A stretch of DNA of 64,000 bases from an uncultured Porphyromonadaceae bacterium (GTDB lineage: Bacteria; Bacteroidota; Bacteroidia; Bacteroidales; Muribaculaceae), in NCBI GenBank assembly GCA_902495245.1, contig CABUWI010000005.1:152232-216231 (forward strand), in the 5' to 3' direction. Shown piece after piece: positions 9,069 to 19,323 of the stretch. The notes under the pieces are model-generated. The model saw nothing but the letters and a program-made list of their open reading frames with translations. It was not told where the DNA came from and did not search any database. Position 1 is the stretch's first letter. Every line of letters begins with the position of its first letter. A program made the translations under genes and the position numbers.

Positions 9069-12000
9069 TTACTTCACCAGGGTCTTCTGACCGTCGATGA
9101 TGTAGATGCCGCCCTTGCCGGCGCGGTTCAGGCGACGGCCCTGCAGGTCGTAGACGCCCTGAGCGGCCGGGCGCACTGCGCCGTCAACCGTGATTTCGTC
9201 GATGCCGGTCTCTACGCCCATGGCTTCGGCCAGTGCGGCATAGACGGTCCACAGTGCGTTGTAGGTCTCTTCGAGCACGCGGTTCGACGAGGCCTTGCCG
9301 AGCACGGTGGCTGCGGCGTCGTTCTGGTCGCGTACGGCCGTCATCATGTCAACCGTTACCTTCGGATAGGCTGCGTCGGGGGTGATGACTTCAGTTGCGC
9401 CGCCGATGCCCAGTTCGGCAAGGGCGAAGAACTGGTGGCCGTGGCCGTCGTCGCCGCCGCCCTGTGTGCACTCGATGCGGAAGTAGCGGTAGTCGTTGCC
9501 GTCAGAGATGACGGGCGAGGTGTAGGCGCCCCCGCTGCTTGCGGGCAGGTTCTGCAGGGTGGCCAGGGTGGTCCACTTAACCTTGTCGTTCGAGCCCTGC
9601 ACGCGAACGGTGCGCGGGTTCTGAACGGCTGCGTTCGAGCCCTGGGTGTCGCGGTTCAGCCAGTTGATCTGAATCGAGTTCAGCGACTTGCCTTCGCCCA
9701 GGTCGATGCCGATGTAGTGGTTCTTGCCGTCTTCGGTGTTGCCTGCGCCATAGTTGCTGTGGAAGTAGGTAACCGAGTTGTTGTCGCACAGAACGTCGAA
9801 GCTGGTGAACTGGTCGCCGAACTGCTCGTTGGTGCACTTGGCGTTCGAGAAATACATGTCGCCGGTCAGCTCGACATTCTCGCCGTTGATGACGAACGTG
9901 CCGGCCTTCGACAGCAGGTCTTCCGATTCGGCCAGCAGCTGCTCCAGGCGGGCAATCAGGCTGTTCTTGGTGTTGGGCTCGAGCAGGCGCAGATACCACT
10001 GCGATGCGCCGGCGTCAGAGCCCCATTGCATCACGGGACCGGTGGCGCTGCCCTGGCCGATGTGAATCGAGTAGCGGTCGTCGCCGTTGTTCATCACGGC
10101 ATAGGCGCCGTTGTCGAGGGCGCGCAGCGTGAAGATGCCGGCCTCTGAGGCTTTGGTCGTAACGGTGATCTGCGAGCGGATTTCGTCGTTGCTCAGGCTC
10201 GGGTCGATGGGACCCATGTATTTGCCCGTGGCGACGTTCTGAATCTTATACTGGTTCTCGTCGGCGTTGACCGTAACGAACTTCCACTGCTGCGACTCGG
10301 CGGGATTCTCGAGGCGCAGGGTGCTGTTCACTACCTTGGTGCTCTTGGTGGCGAGCGCAAGGGTGCGCTGCGGATATTCCGAGTTGATGAACTGATAGGT
10401 CGAGCCGGGAATGAAGCGAACCTTGGCGAAGCCGTGGGCCTTCAGGGCGTTGTATTCGTCGAGCAGGTTCAGGTAGAGTCGGGTAATCTCTTCCTTGGTG
10501 ATGTCGTCGGCTTTGGCGCCCTCTTTGGCGGCGTCATAGGCGGCTACGAACGACTTGGCATAGAATTCCATATACCAGTTGGCGCGCAGGCCTTCGGGGT
10601 CGATGATGTTGTAAACGTCTTCAACGCTGTTGATCAGCGAAGTGAGGTTCTTCTGGTGGTCCGAGACGGGAGCGTCTACAAAGTTGTTGGCAACCTCCTG
10701 GGTCTTGCCGTCGGCGCCGATGGCATAGACCTTGGCCGTGCCGGCCATCAGGGCGGCCACTGCGGCGTTTTTCAGCGGGAAGGTGTAGTCGTTGCTGAAG
10801 CTCAGCAGCGTGCCGTCGTTGTCATAGACCAGGAAGCCGACGCCGCCCGTGCCGTTCTCGTGGTTCACGACCATGTTCGAGCCGTCGAGCGAGAAGCTGA
10901 GTTCGCCCGTGGGCTGCACGTTGTCCTGGAAGTCTTTGATACCGCCCATGGGGCCGCATTCTTCGATGGGCCAGCCCCACCAGCTGTCGCGCTCCGAGCC
11001 GGGACGGTCGTCAATCAGAATAATCTGATTGTTCTTCGGCAGGCCGAGGGCCTTGATTTCGTCTTTGACGGCCTGGGCGTCTTCGGGCGTCAGAGTGGCC
11101 ATCCAGTTCGAATAGTCGCCGATGTGGTAGTTGTCGAGCGGAACGAAGAAGCCCCAGCTCTCGAAGTAGTCGGTCAGATCTTCCTGAGCGGCGATGCAGC
11201 ACATCTTGGCAAAGTGCAGCTGGTCATAGCGCATGTTCAGATAGTAGCTCTGCTTGCGCGGGTTCTGGCGCAGCAGTTCGTAGAGGCGCGGATAGAACTT
11301 CTTGTTGTGGCCGCAGGCGTGATAGTAGAGCCAGAGCTGCAGGAACATGCGCGTGGTGCCCCACGTGTCGTTCTCCAGATATGTGGCGTCGCGGTTAAAC
11401 ACTTCAAGCTGATTCTTGGGGAAAGCGGCGCGCGAGGTGTTCTTGCCGAAGTAATATGCAACCACGTTCGAGAAGATGTTGTTCGACTCTTCGGTCGTGC
11501 CGGCAAACTTCATCGGCGTCTGGTTCATGTGGCCGTACTCGTGAGCCGGGCCCCAGGTCGAACCGCTGTCGGTGGTGATGTTGTTCAGAATCGGGCCCAT
11601 CGTGTTGACGTTGTAGGCCGTGCGCCATGAGGTGGCGTTCATGTAAAGGTCGCCCTGCATCGTGATGCCCATCATGCGGTTGTTGAAGTAGTCGCTGTAC
11701 TGGAAGCCCGGGTCGGCCACGTCGTCGCCGGTCAGAGGCTCGTAATAGCCCCACACGACGTCGCTCTTGCGGGCCAGCTCTTCGTCGCTCTGAATGCCCA
11801 TGATGGTGCGTTCGCGGAAGCAGAGCTCGTCCCACACCTTCATGATTTTCGTAACGTCATATTCGGCTGCGCCGGGGTTCTGGTCGGGGTCGAGCAGTTT
11901 GCGCATGCCCGGTTCGAGGGTGGTGTTGCCCGGCTTCGAGGGGGTGTCGAACAGGTGGAAGTGAAGAATCACATATTCGCCCAGCAGGTCATACATCTCG

Positions 12001-13235
12001 TGCTTGGCGCGGGCCGACGTGTATTTGAAGTCCTCATAGGTGTCGGGCGTGTAGAGCTCGTCGCCGGCAAAGTTGAAGTAGCCGTTGAGCTCACCGCCTT
12101 CGATGTGGATCTGAATCGGGTCGAAGTCGGTAACCTTGACGTTGCGCACGAGCTTGTTGCCCTCCCATTTGGTGGTCTGAACCGTGTAATACACGAACTG
12201 GTGGGCGCAGTCGCTCCATTGCGGAATCACGTTCAGGCCCTCGTGGAGCTGCGTGCCGTCGGTCGTGTTGTTGAACATGCCCGAACCTACGGCGCCCGAA
12301 ATGTAAAGGGTTACGTTCTCGTTGTCAGGCACGTTCTCTACCATCACGTAGAGCACGCCGCCCGAGTTGCCCAGAATGCCCGTGGGGTTGTGCATGTTGG
12401 TGTAGGCCTGAATGCCGGCCAGGTTGGCTGCGCTGGCGCCCTCAGAGGCGGGCTCGTAGCTCTGCACGCGATATTTCTTGGCGTGCTCCGAGTCCCAGGC
12501 ATAGTTGCCTTCGCCCTCGGCCCAGTTGCCGTTCTTGACTTTCAGCACCATCTGCTGCAGCGTTGCCGAAAGGGCTTTGTAGTTGCTGTCGGCCTTGATG
12601 GCGTCGTCGCTCATCGACTGATAGTTCGGCTTCAGCACGGTGCACTGTTTGTTGCTGAACAGGTTGTCGAGCGCGGCCTGATAGGTGGCTTCCTTGCCGG
12701 CCTCGGCGTCCATGTCGGCGCTCTTGGCCAGTGCGGCGTCGATTTCGGCCTGAGTCATCTCAACCACGGTGAAGTCCCACTTAGAGTTGGGGTTCGAGGC
12801 GTCCCAGCAGACAATGTTGCTCGAGCCGTCGCGGTGCATGGCCAGCTGGTCGTTCGAGCCGGAGGCCTTGACGGTGAATTCGTTGCCCGAGCCGGTGATT
12901 GTCAGCTGCGAGGTGGCGCCCGTCGATACCGACGACAGCGTCCACGCCTGGCTGCGGGCGTTAGAGCTCTTCAGATACATGCCCGTGCCCAGGCTGCGGA
13001 ACACGAGGCTGCCGTTTTTGCCGGCCGAAGCCAGCCAGCGCTGCGACATGTTGGTTTCGTTGACTGCCGAGCACCCGACAATGCCCGTGGGGCCGCGGTC
13101 GGACACGGCGGTGCCGGCGGCCGTGTTGATGATGCGGTAGACCTTGCCGGCCTCAGGCATCACGGCCCACGCGCTCAGACCCGTCAGGCCCAGCGCAATC
13201 GTGGCAAAAAGCTTTGTTGTAAGGCTTTTTTTCAT
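9069..13235 (-). CDS. Secreted M60-family (enhancin-like) mucin-type metallopeptidase
   Basis: 1388-aa exported protein. A signal peptide (about 1-24) leads into a ricin-like trefoil region (about 30-160) with WLASAGKNGSLVFRSLGTG. The M60 zinc site is HEYGH at residues 565-569, with the third ligand or catalytic Glu at 582/583, i.e. HExxH-x(12-13)-E. A second ricin-like region (about 960-1110) and an F5/8C (discoidin) carbohydrate-binding module (about 1140-1290) follow. The protein ends in the tail VYDLQGRRLNRAGKGGIYII. M60 peptidases of gut commensals cleave O-glycosylated proteins such as mucins, and the binding modules fit that. It is monocistronic, with its own promoter and terminator. 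Confidence 0.9.
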   Translation of the reverse strand: MKKSLTTKLFATIALGLTGLSAWAVMPEAGKVYRIINTAAGTAVSDRGPTGIVGCSAVNETNMSQRWLASAGKNGSLVFRSLGTGMYLKSSNARSQAWTLSSVSTGATSQLTITGSGNEFTVKASGSNDQLAMHRDGSSNIVCWDASNPNSKWDFTVVEMTQAEIDAALAKSADMDAEAGKEATYQAALDNLFSNKQCTVLKPNYQSMSDDAIKADSNYKALSATLQQMVLKVKNGNWAEGEGNYAWDSEHAKKYRVQSYEPASEGASAANLAGIQAYTNMHNPTGILGNSGGVLYVMVENVPDNENVTLYISGAVGSGMFNNTTDGTQLHEGLNVIPQWSDCAHQFVYYTVQTTKWEGNKLVRNVKVTDFDPIQIHIEGGELNGYFNFAGDELYTPDTYEDFKYTSARAKHEMYDLLGEYVILHFHLFDTPSKPGNTTLEPGMRKLLDPDQNPGAAEYDVTKIMKVWDELCFRERTIMGIQSDEELARKSDVVWGYYEPLTGDDVADPGFQYSDYFNNRMMGITMQGDLYMNATSWRTAYNVNTMGPILNNITTDSGSTWGPAHEYGHMNQTPMKFAGTTEESNNIFSNVVAYYFGKNTSRAAFPKNQLEVFNRDATYLENDTWGTTRMFLQLWLYYHACGHNKKFYPRLYELLRQNPRKQSYYLNMRYDQLHFAKMCCIAAQEDLTDYFESWGFFVPLDNYHIGDYSNWMATLTPEDAQAVKDEIKALGLPKNNQIILIDDRPGSERDSWWGWPIEECGPMGGIKDFQDNVQPTGELSFSLDGSNMVVNHENGTGGVGFLVYDNDGTLLSFSNDYTFPLKNAAVAALMAGTAKVYAIGADGKTQEVANNFVDAPVSDHQKNLTSLINSVEDVYNIIDPEGLRANWYMEFYAKSFVAAYDAAKEGAKADDITKEEITRLYLNLLDEYNALKAHGFAKVRFIPGSTYQFINSEYPQRTLALATKSTKVVNSTLRLENPAESQQWKFVTVNADENQYKIQNVATGKYMGPIDPSLSNDEIRSQITVTTKASEAGIFTLRALDNGAYAVMNNGDDRYSIHIGQGSATGPVMQWGSDAGASQWYLRLLEPNTKNSLIARLEQLLAESEDLLSKAGTFVINGENVELTGDMYFSNAKCTNEQFGDQFTSFDVLCDNNSVTYFHSNYGAGNTEDGKNHYIGIDLGEGKSLNSIQINWLNRDTQGSNAAVQNPRTVRVQGSNDKVKWTTLATLQNLPASSGGAYTSPVISDGNDYRYFRIECTQGGGDDGHGHQFFALAELGIGGATEVITPDAAYPKVTVDMMTAVRDQNDAAATVLGKASSNRVLEETYNALWTVYAALAEAMGVETGIDEITVDGAVRPAAQGVYDLQGRRLNRAGKGGIYIIDGQKTLVK

Positions 13236-13294
13236 GATAAAGATTGGCTAAATGTTTATTAAGTTAAGATTGAACATTATTCAATACAAGCACG

Positions 13295-13302
13295 CAAATA
13301 TA
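13295..13302 (-). promoter_or_regulatory. -7 box of the M60 peptidase gene
   Basis: The minus strand reads TATATTTG here, a match to TAnnTTTG, about 60 nt before the ATG at 13235. A TTG lies about 22 nt upstream. The leader of about 50 nt is AT-rich. Confidence 0.65.
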
Positions 13303-13401
13303 CGAAAAATTCATTAAACAAACGCAATCCGCTCAAATTTATTGCCTTATTGCCGCGGGTTAAGGGTCAATGGTTTAAGTTAACGGTGAACCGTGCGAAA
13401 G

Positions 13402-13495
13402 GTAGGGACGCACGGTCTGTGCGTCCGCGATAACGGCCAATATTGCAGCAAGTTATGCTCTCTGCAACTCGGACGCACGAGCCGTGCGTCCCTAC
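13402..13495. repeat. REP-like palindromic repeat, copy 1
   Basis: About 94 bp between two arms that are near-perfect inverted copies of each other (GTAGGGACGCACGG... and ...CCGTGCGTCCCTAC). Each arm is itself an imperfect palindrome (GGACGCACGG then a C-rich CCGTGCGTCC). Copies 2 and 3 are at 23856-23952 and 25291-25388. The central 40 or so nt differ between copies. The region between the M60 and pyrF genes holds nothing else except short TTAAC-type repeats at 13505-13535. Confidence 0.85.
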
Positions 13496-13513
13496 AATCG
13501 AATTTCTTAACCC

Positions 13514-14347
13514 TTAACTCTTAACTCTTAACTCTTCTCGCATCTGCTCCGCGAGGCTCTTGGCCGCTGCGGCGGCCGCCTCGGCGAAGTCGGTGCCCGA
13601 CGAGGCGTAGATGATGCCGCGCGAGCTGTTGACCAGCAGGCCGCACTCGCCGCCGGGCAGCATGCCGTAGCGACACACCTCCTCGAGCGAGCCTCCCTGA
13701 GCCCCGACGCCCGGAACCAGCAGGAACGACTTCGGCGCAACGCGCCTGATGTCGGCAAACATCGCGCCCTGCGTGGCGCCGACAACATACATCATCTCCT
13801 CCGGGCCGGCCCACTCGGCCGACGTGCGGATAACCTTCTCAAACAGCCGCTCTTCCGTGCCGTCAACCGTCGACAGCTGGAAGTCCTTGCTGCCCGGGTT
13901 GGACGTCAGGGCCAGCAGAATAACCCACTTGCCTTCATAGCCCAGAAACGGCTTCACCGAGTCCGAACCCATGTAGGGCGCAACGGTGATGGCGTCCACG
14001 CCCAGGTGCTCGAACGCGGCGCGGGCATAGAGCGCCGACGTGTTGCCGATGTCGCCGCGCTTGGCGTCGGCAATGATGAACTGGTCGGGGTGCTGCTCCC
14101 TGATGTGTTTAACGATGCCCTCGATGGCCTCCCAGCCCTTCACGCCCTGGCTCTCGAAGAAGGCCAGGTTAGGCTTGTAGGCAACGCAATAGGGCGCCGT
14201 GGCGTCGACAATCTGCTTGCAGAACTCCAGCAGCGGGTTCTCGCACTCAAGCAGATGGGGCGGCAGTTTTTTGATGTCGGGGTCGAGACCCACACACAGA
14301 AACGAGCCCTTGCGGGCGATGTTCGCAATCAGTTCTTCTCTCTTCAT
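13514..14347 (-). CDS. pyrF: Orotidine 5'-phosphate decarboxylase
   Basis: 277 aa; last step of de novo UMP synthesis. The catalytic motif is [13 protein letters not shown] with Lys96, and the N-terminal [14 protein letters not shown] and substrate-binding [11 protein letters not shown] also fit. The length and motif spacing match the longer type-2 form of PyrF (about 270 aa). It stands alone between the M60 gene and a divergent secreted-protein gene, with a TAAATTTG -7 box at 14385-14392. Confidence 0.96.
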   Translation of the reverse strand: MKREELIANIARKGSFLCVGLDPDIKKLPPHLLECENPLLEFCKQIVDATAPYCVAYKPNLAFFESQGVKGWEAIEGIVKHIREQHPDQFIIADAKRGDIGNTSALYARAAFEHLGVDAITVAPYMGSDSVKPFLGYEGKWVILLALTSNPGSKDFQLSTVDGTEERLFEKVIRTSAEWAGPEEMMYVVGATQGAMFADIRRVAPKSFLLVPGVGAQGGSLEEVCRYGMLPGGECGLLVNSSRGIIYASSGTDFAEAAAAAAKSLAEQMREELRVKS

Positions 14348-14384
14348 AGTGTTCGGATTGGTTGGTTTTTCTCTTTTTCGACTC

Positions 14385-14392
14385 CAAATTTA
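14385..14392 (-). promoter_or_regulatory. -7 box of pyrF
   Basis: The minus strand reads TAAATTTG about 38 nt upstream of the pyrF ATG. No convincing -33 element is seen. Confidence 0.55.
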
Positions 14393-14464
14393 CGCAAATT
14401 TTCCGACACTCGGCCGCCGAATTGTTAAATATCGGTGAAATATGCCGCATAGCACCCATTTCAA

Positions 14465-14496
14465 TTTGGCTGTTCGCCCGATTTTGGCTAATTTTG
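14465..14496 (+). promoter_or_regulatory. Promoter of the DUF6359-repeat protein gene
   Basis: TTTG at 14465-14468, a 20-nt spacer and TAATTTTG at 14489-14496. It fixes the downstream ATG at 14533 as the start, because earlier in-frame ATG codons lie upstream of this promoter. Confidence 0.75.
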
Positions 14497-14532
14497 CGCC
14501 ACGATTCAACTAATTTAACTAATTTCAATTAC

Positions 14533-16896
14533 ATGAAAAAAACTTTACTATCATTGGCCACAGTGCTGCTCGGCACCATGGCAATGTCGGCCGAAGAAGT
14601 CGTTACCTTCGACTTCAATAGCGCCGACAACATCGCCAAGTGGGGCTACACCGCTCCCGAGGCAGGCAAGGGCACACCGGTCGAAGCCTCCCTCGTTCAG
14701 GGAAATGTAACCCTTTCGTTTACGCAAAACCCTTCAATTACCAATCCTGACCAGAAGGTTCGTTTCTACAATTCTACCTCAAAAGAGGGCGTTACCACCT
14801 ACACTCTGCGTAACAGCAAGGGCGGTACGGGTCATGTCTACACTTTCTCGTCGAAAGGCGCAAACATTACCAAAATTGAGTTTGTCGGCACTGTAGGCCT
14901 GACCGAGAACGGCACTGCAGTAAAGAATAATACCTGGACCGGCGACGCTGCTTCGGTTTCGTTCACCTCTGCCGGTGCCAACACTTTCACGTCGATTAGC
15001 GTTACTCTCGGCGGCGAGGTCGTTACTCCTCCTGTTGTCGAGACCGAAGGCGAAGGCACCGAGGCCAAGCCCTACACCGTGGCTGACGTCTTCAAGCTCG
15101 ACAATCCCGGCACTACCGCTTGGGTCAAGGGCGTGATTGTCGGCGTTATGAACTATAACAATGCCGCCCAGACCGATGCTGAAAAATATCAGTTCAGCAC
15201 AACAGTCGGCGAAGTTAACACCAACATCGTCATCGCTGCCACCGATAAGGATTTCGGCACCAACTACGTGGCTGTTCAGCTCCCTCAGGGTGAGGTGCGC
15301 AACGTGCTCAACCTCGTCGAGAATCCCGGCAACATGGGCAAGGAAGTGAGCGTTTATGGTAATCTCACCTCTTATATGGGCCCCGTTGGTGTAAAGGAAA
15401 CCAGTGCATACAGCCTCGATGGTTATGTACCTCCGGTAATCGAAACCGAAGGTGAAGGCACCGAAGCCAAGCCTTACACCATTGCCGACGTCATCAAACT
15501 CAACAACAACGGCGCCAAGGCCTGGGTCAAGGGCATCATGGTCGGCGTTATGGTCTATGACGAAGCCACCAAGACCAGCTCGTTCAGCGCCGAGGCCGGC
15601 ACTCAGAATACCAACCTCGTTCTCGCTGCCGCCGACAAGGATTTCGGCACCAGCTATGTAGCTGTTCAGCTCCCCAAGGGCAGTATCCGCGACGCCCTCA
15701 ACCTCGTTGACAATCCTTCTAACAAGGGCAAGGAAGTCAGCGTTCTCGGTAACCTCGTCTCCTATATGGGCACTCATGGCGTGCAGGAAACCAGCGACTT
15801 CAAACTCGACGGCTATGTTCCCCCGGTTGTCGACACCGAAGGCCAGGGCACTCAGCTCGACCCCTTCACCGTGGCCGACGTCATCAAGCTCAACAACAGC
15901 TACACTCAGGCCGCTTGGGTTAGCGGTTACATCGTAGGCAGCATCGACGGCAAGTCGCTTGACAACGCAGTGTTCGGCGCCGACCCCGCTTCAAACACCA
16001 ACCTCCTGCTCGCTGCCAAGGCCGACGAAAAAGACGTCAAGAACTGCATTCCCGTAGCTCTGCCCGTCGGCAAGCTCCGCAATGACCTCAACCTCGTTGA
16101 CCGTCCCGCCCTCATCGGCCGCGAAGTCAGCATTCTCGGCAAGCTCGTTGCCTATTTCGGCGCTCCCGGCCTCAAGGAAGGCACTGACTACACCATCGTA
16201 GGCTCGCTCCCCGAAATTCCCGTTTCCGAGGTAGCCTCGCTCACCGAGTTCATAGAAGAGCAGAACACCACCACCATGTTCAAGATCACCGGCGACGTTA
16301 CCGTCTTCTACCAGAGCCCCGATCAGACCTACACCTTCATCACCGATGGCGACTCTAACATTGAAGTCTACGGCAAACTCGACAATGTATACACCAACGG
16401 CGACAAGCTCTCCGGCATCATCGGCAAGTTCGGCTACTATCAGAACATGCCTCAGATGTCGCCCGACGTCGCTTCGTTCGGCACCGCCGTCAAGGGTACC
16501 GCTGTCGAGCCCGTCAAGGCCACCGACTACGCCTCGATTCTCCCCAACGACTACGTCCTGATTGAAGGCGCAACCATTACCGAAACCACTACCGGCGAAG
16601 GCGAAGCCGCCAAGACCACCTTCACCATCACCGACGGCACCACCGAGCTCACCGTCTTCGACCGCTTCAAGATTGAGGTAGCTGCTGCTCAGAACGTGAA
16701 TATCATCGCAATCGGCGCTGTTTACGGCGAGACCAAGCAGATCTTCCCCATCAGCATCTATGACCCCGCAGGCATCAGCGAAATCACCGCCGGCGCCAAG
16801 GCCGCAACCGCTGTCTATGACCTCCAGGGCCGCCGTCTGGCCGCTCCTGTCAAGGGAATCAACATCATCAACGGCAAGAAAGTGCTCGTAAAATAA
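14533..16896 (+). CDS. Secreted protein with three tandem DUF6359-like repeats and an OB-like domain
   Basis: 787 aa from the ATG at 14533 (MKKTLLSLATVLLGTMAMSA is the signal peptide). An N-terminal beta-rich region (about 20-165) is followed by three tandem units beginning at residues 172, 306 and 436. Each starts with EGEGTEAKPYTVADV or a variant, and continues through AWVKGVIVGVM and EVSVLGNLVSYMG to a final DGYVPPV linker in the first two. An OB-fold-like segment (about 561-750) and the tail VYDLQGRRLAAPVKGINIIN end the protein. The units resemble the Bacteroidetes domain DUF6359, which has no assigned activity. It is likely surface-exposed; the ligand is unknown. Confidence 0.75.
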   Translation: MKKTLLSLATVLLGTMAMSAEEVVTFDFNSADNIAKWGYTAPEAGKGTPVEASLVQGNVTLSFTQNPSITNPDQKVRFYNSTSKEGVTTYTLRNSKGGTGHVYTFSSKGANITKIEFVGTVGLTENGTAVKNNTWTGDAASVSFTSAGANTFTSISVTLGGEVVTPPVVETEGEGTEAKPYTVADVFKLDNPGTTAWVKGVIVGVMNYNNAAQTDAEKYQFSTTVGEVNTNIVIAATDKDFGTNYVAVQLPQGEVRNVLNLVENPGNMGKEVSVYGNLTSYMGPVGVKETSAYSLDGYVPPVIETEGEGTEAKPYTIADVIKLNNNGAKAWVKGIMVGVMVYDEATKTSSFSAEAGTQNTNLVLAAADKDFGTSYVAVQLPKGSIRDALNLVDNPSNKGKEVSVLGNLVSYMGTHGVQETSDFKLDGYVPPVVDTEGQGTQLDPFTVADVIKLNNSYTQAAWVSGYIVGSIDGKSLDNAVFGADPASNTNLLLAAKADEKDVKNCIPVALPVGKLRNDLNLVDRPALIGREVSILGKLVAYFGAPGLKEGTDYTIVGSLPEIPVSEVASLTEFIEEQNTTTMFKITGDVTVFYQSPDQTYTFITDGDSNIEVYGKLDNVYTNGDKLSGIIGKFGYYQNMPQMSPDVASFGTAVKGTAVEPVKATDYASILPNDYVLIEGATITETTTGEGEAAKTTFTITDGTTELTVFDRFKIEVAAAQNVNIIAIGAVYGETKQIFPISIYDPAGISEITAGAKAATAVYDLQGRRLAAPVKGINIINGKKVLVK

Positions 16897-16919
16897 CACT
16901 CCCGCACATTCCAACCCAC

Positions 16920-16965
16920 AAAGGCCGCACGCGCACCCCGCGCGAGCGGCCTTTCCTTTCCTTTC
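16920..16965 (+). terminator. Terminator of the DUF6359-repeat gene
   Basis: AAAGGCCGC pairs with GCGGCCTTT, with a second GCGC/GCGC stem inside, followed by the pyrimidine tract TTTCCTTTCCTTTCC. It begins 24 nt after the stop codon. Confidence 0.7.
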
Positions 16966-17096
16966 CGTGGATTATTTCGACGAATTCACCCCCGATTTTG
17001 CGTCAAAAAAATGCTAATAGAGTTGCTGACAATTCTTATTTTTTAGTTCATAATTCTTAATTTGCGATTTAATTTTTAATTCTTAATTATTATTCG

Positions 17097-17104
17097 TAAC
17101 TTTG
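17097..17104 (+). promoter_or_regulatory. -7 box of gapA
   Basis: TAACTTTG, 60 nt upstream of the gapA ATG, in a very AT-rich stretch. A T run stands at the -33 position but no exact TTTG. Confidence 0.6.
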
Positions 17105-17149
17105 CGGGTGCTGAAATTCAAGCAAAACAACTTAAACCATATTCAATAA

Positions 17150-18172
<1,023 letters not shown>

Positions 18173-18197
18173 TCCCCCTCAGGGTAACCAAAAAATC

Positions 18198-18230
18198 GAG
18201 GCTGTGCCAACCGGCGCAGCCTCATTTTTT
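18198..18230 (+). terminator. Bidirectional Rho-independent terminator between gapA and the lspA operon
   Basis: An 11-bp stem (GAGGCTGTGCC with GGCGCAGCCTC, one G-U pair), loop AACC, then a T run on the plus strand. The minus strand also ends in a TTTTTT tract, so it can serve both the gapA transcript and the convergent operon ending at 18300. Confidence 0.9.
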
Positions 18231-18286
18231 ATTAGACCAATTAGGCCAATTGGACTAATAGGACTAATTAGTCTAATAAATCTCGC
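18231..18286. repeat. Short 9-nt tandem repeat tract (TTGGTCTAA type)
   Basis: On the minus strand this tract reads as about five imperfect copies of a 9-nt unit (ATTGGTCTA, ATTAGTCCA and variants). A tract of the same unit occurs at 48896-48937. Both lie near gene ends. Confidence 0.6.
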
Positions 18287-18299
18287 TCCAAGCGCTTGC

Positions 18300-18506
18300 T
18301 CACAGAATCGCCCCTGCTTTAGCGTCAAAAACCGCCCCGGCCAAGACTCGCGTCGAATGCGGCTCGTGGCCGTCAAGCAGCCTCCACGAGCCGACGCGGC
18401 CCTCGGGCCCGACCTCGATAATGACGGGGCGGGGCAGCAGCGTGCCCTCGGCGTCGCGCATGGCCGGCACCAGATAACTCCCGGGCTGAATCGGTTCAGA
18501 AGTCAT
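18300..18506 (-). CDS. Small conserved-position protein of unknown function
   Basis: 68 aa (MTSEPIQPGSYLVPAMRDAE at the start), no signal peptide, no membrane segment and no motif I recognise. The ATG at 18506 overlaps the end of the DUF4296 gene by 11 nt, which argues for translational coupling and against a chance frame. It is the last gene of the ileS-dksA-like-lspA-DUF4296 run and stops 70 nt before the shared terminator. The function is not known. Confidence 0.5.
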   Translation of the reverse strand: MTSEPIQPGSYLVPAMRDAEGTLLPRPVIIEVGPEGRVGSWRLLDGHEPHSTRVLAGAVFDAKAGAIL

Positions 18507-19323
18507 GTCGGCGAATGCCGCGCACACGATAGCGCAGATGGTTGTAGCTGTCGGGCACCAGCCGCGTGCGCACCAGGCGGATACTGTCCGCGAATGCGCG
18601 CTCGCCCTCGGCGGCCGGAAGGAAGAAGTAGCCGAACACGCGCTTGGCCGAGATGTTGCTGTCAAGTTGCAGCGTCAGCTCGAAGCGGCGCCGGTCGCCG
18701 GGATAGAAGCGTTCGGCAATGGTTTCAGTCAGGCGCGCGCGGTTGCCGTAGTCCACTCCGAGGGTGGCGCTGAGCGGCGTCGTGGCGTTGTCGAGCGCGA
18801 ACTCAAGGGTGAACACGTCGCCGCGGCGCCATGTCGAGTCTGCGTTAACGGTAAAGGCCACGAAGTCAGACGGCTCGGTGCGCGCAAAAACAGCCGACGG
18901 CGCGAGGCGCCACAGGTTGACCGAGTCGCCGGCAGCCGACGTGGCCGCCAGTTGCTGCATCTCGTCGAGCGCCCTCATCGAGTCGCCGAGAATGGTGTCG
19001 GCGCGGTCAATCACTTCGAGGAATTCGGGCAGGTTGCGCCCATACCACCGCAGGCTCGAGTCGAGCACGGCCTCGTTGATTTTGTGCTTGGCCAGTACGG
19101 CGCGGCGAAGCTCCAGGCGCGACGAGTCGGTGTAGAATTCGCCCAGACGGCGGTCCATGCCCAGCGCTTCGGCCAGTTCCATGTCGGCCATCAGGCGCGC
19201 CATCTTCTCCTTGCCCAGCACCATTTCGGGCGTGTGGCTGCATGCGCCCAGCGTCAGCGCCAACAGCGCCGCGGCCGTCAGGCGGCGCAGCGCCTTACTC
19301 CTTGTCTGACTCTTCGGCTTCAT
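18496..19323 (-). CDS. DUF4296-family lipoprotein
   Basis: 275 aa with a basic N terminus and lipobox LTLGACSH, so it is a predicted lipoprotein. The DUF4296 domain follows: VLGKEKMARLMADMELAEAL, then a helical stretch with YTDSSRLELRRAVLAKHKI and LDSSLRWYGRNLPEFLEV. The C-terminal half (about 130-275) is beta-rich. DUF4296 proteins occur next to lspA in many Bacteroidetes; their role is unknown. The start overlaps the end of lspA by 29 nt. Confidence 0.8.
   Translation of the reverse strand: MKPKSQTRSKALRRLTAAALLALTLGACSHTPEMVLGKEKMARLMADMELAEALGMDRRLGEFYTDSSRLELRRAVLAKHKINEAVLDSSLRWYGRNLPEFLEVIDRADTILGDSMRALDEMQQLAATSAAGDSVNLWRLAPSAVFARTEPSDFVAFTVNADSTWRRGDVFTLEFALDNATTPLSATLGVDYGNRARLTETIAERFYPGDRRRFELTLQLDSNISAKRVFGYFFLPAAEGERAFADSIRLVRTRLVPDSYNHLRYRVRGIRRHDF

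Noticed and set aside
13402..13495. CRISPR-like repeat-spacer arrangement
   Set aside because: Only two inverted arms per site and no series of equal direct repeats; no cas genes. It is better explained as a REP-like palindrome.
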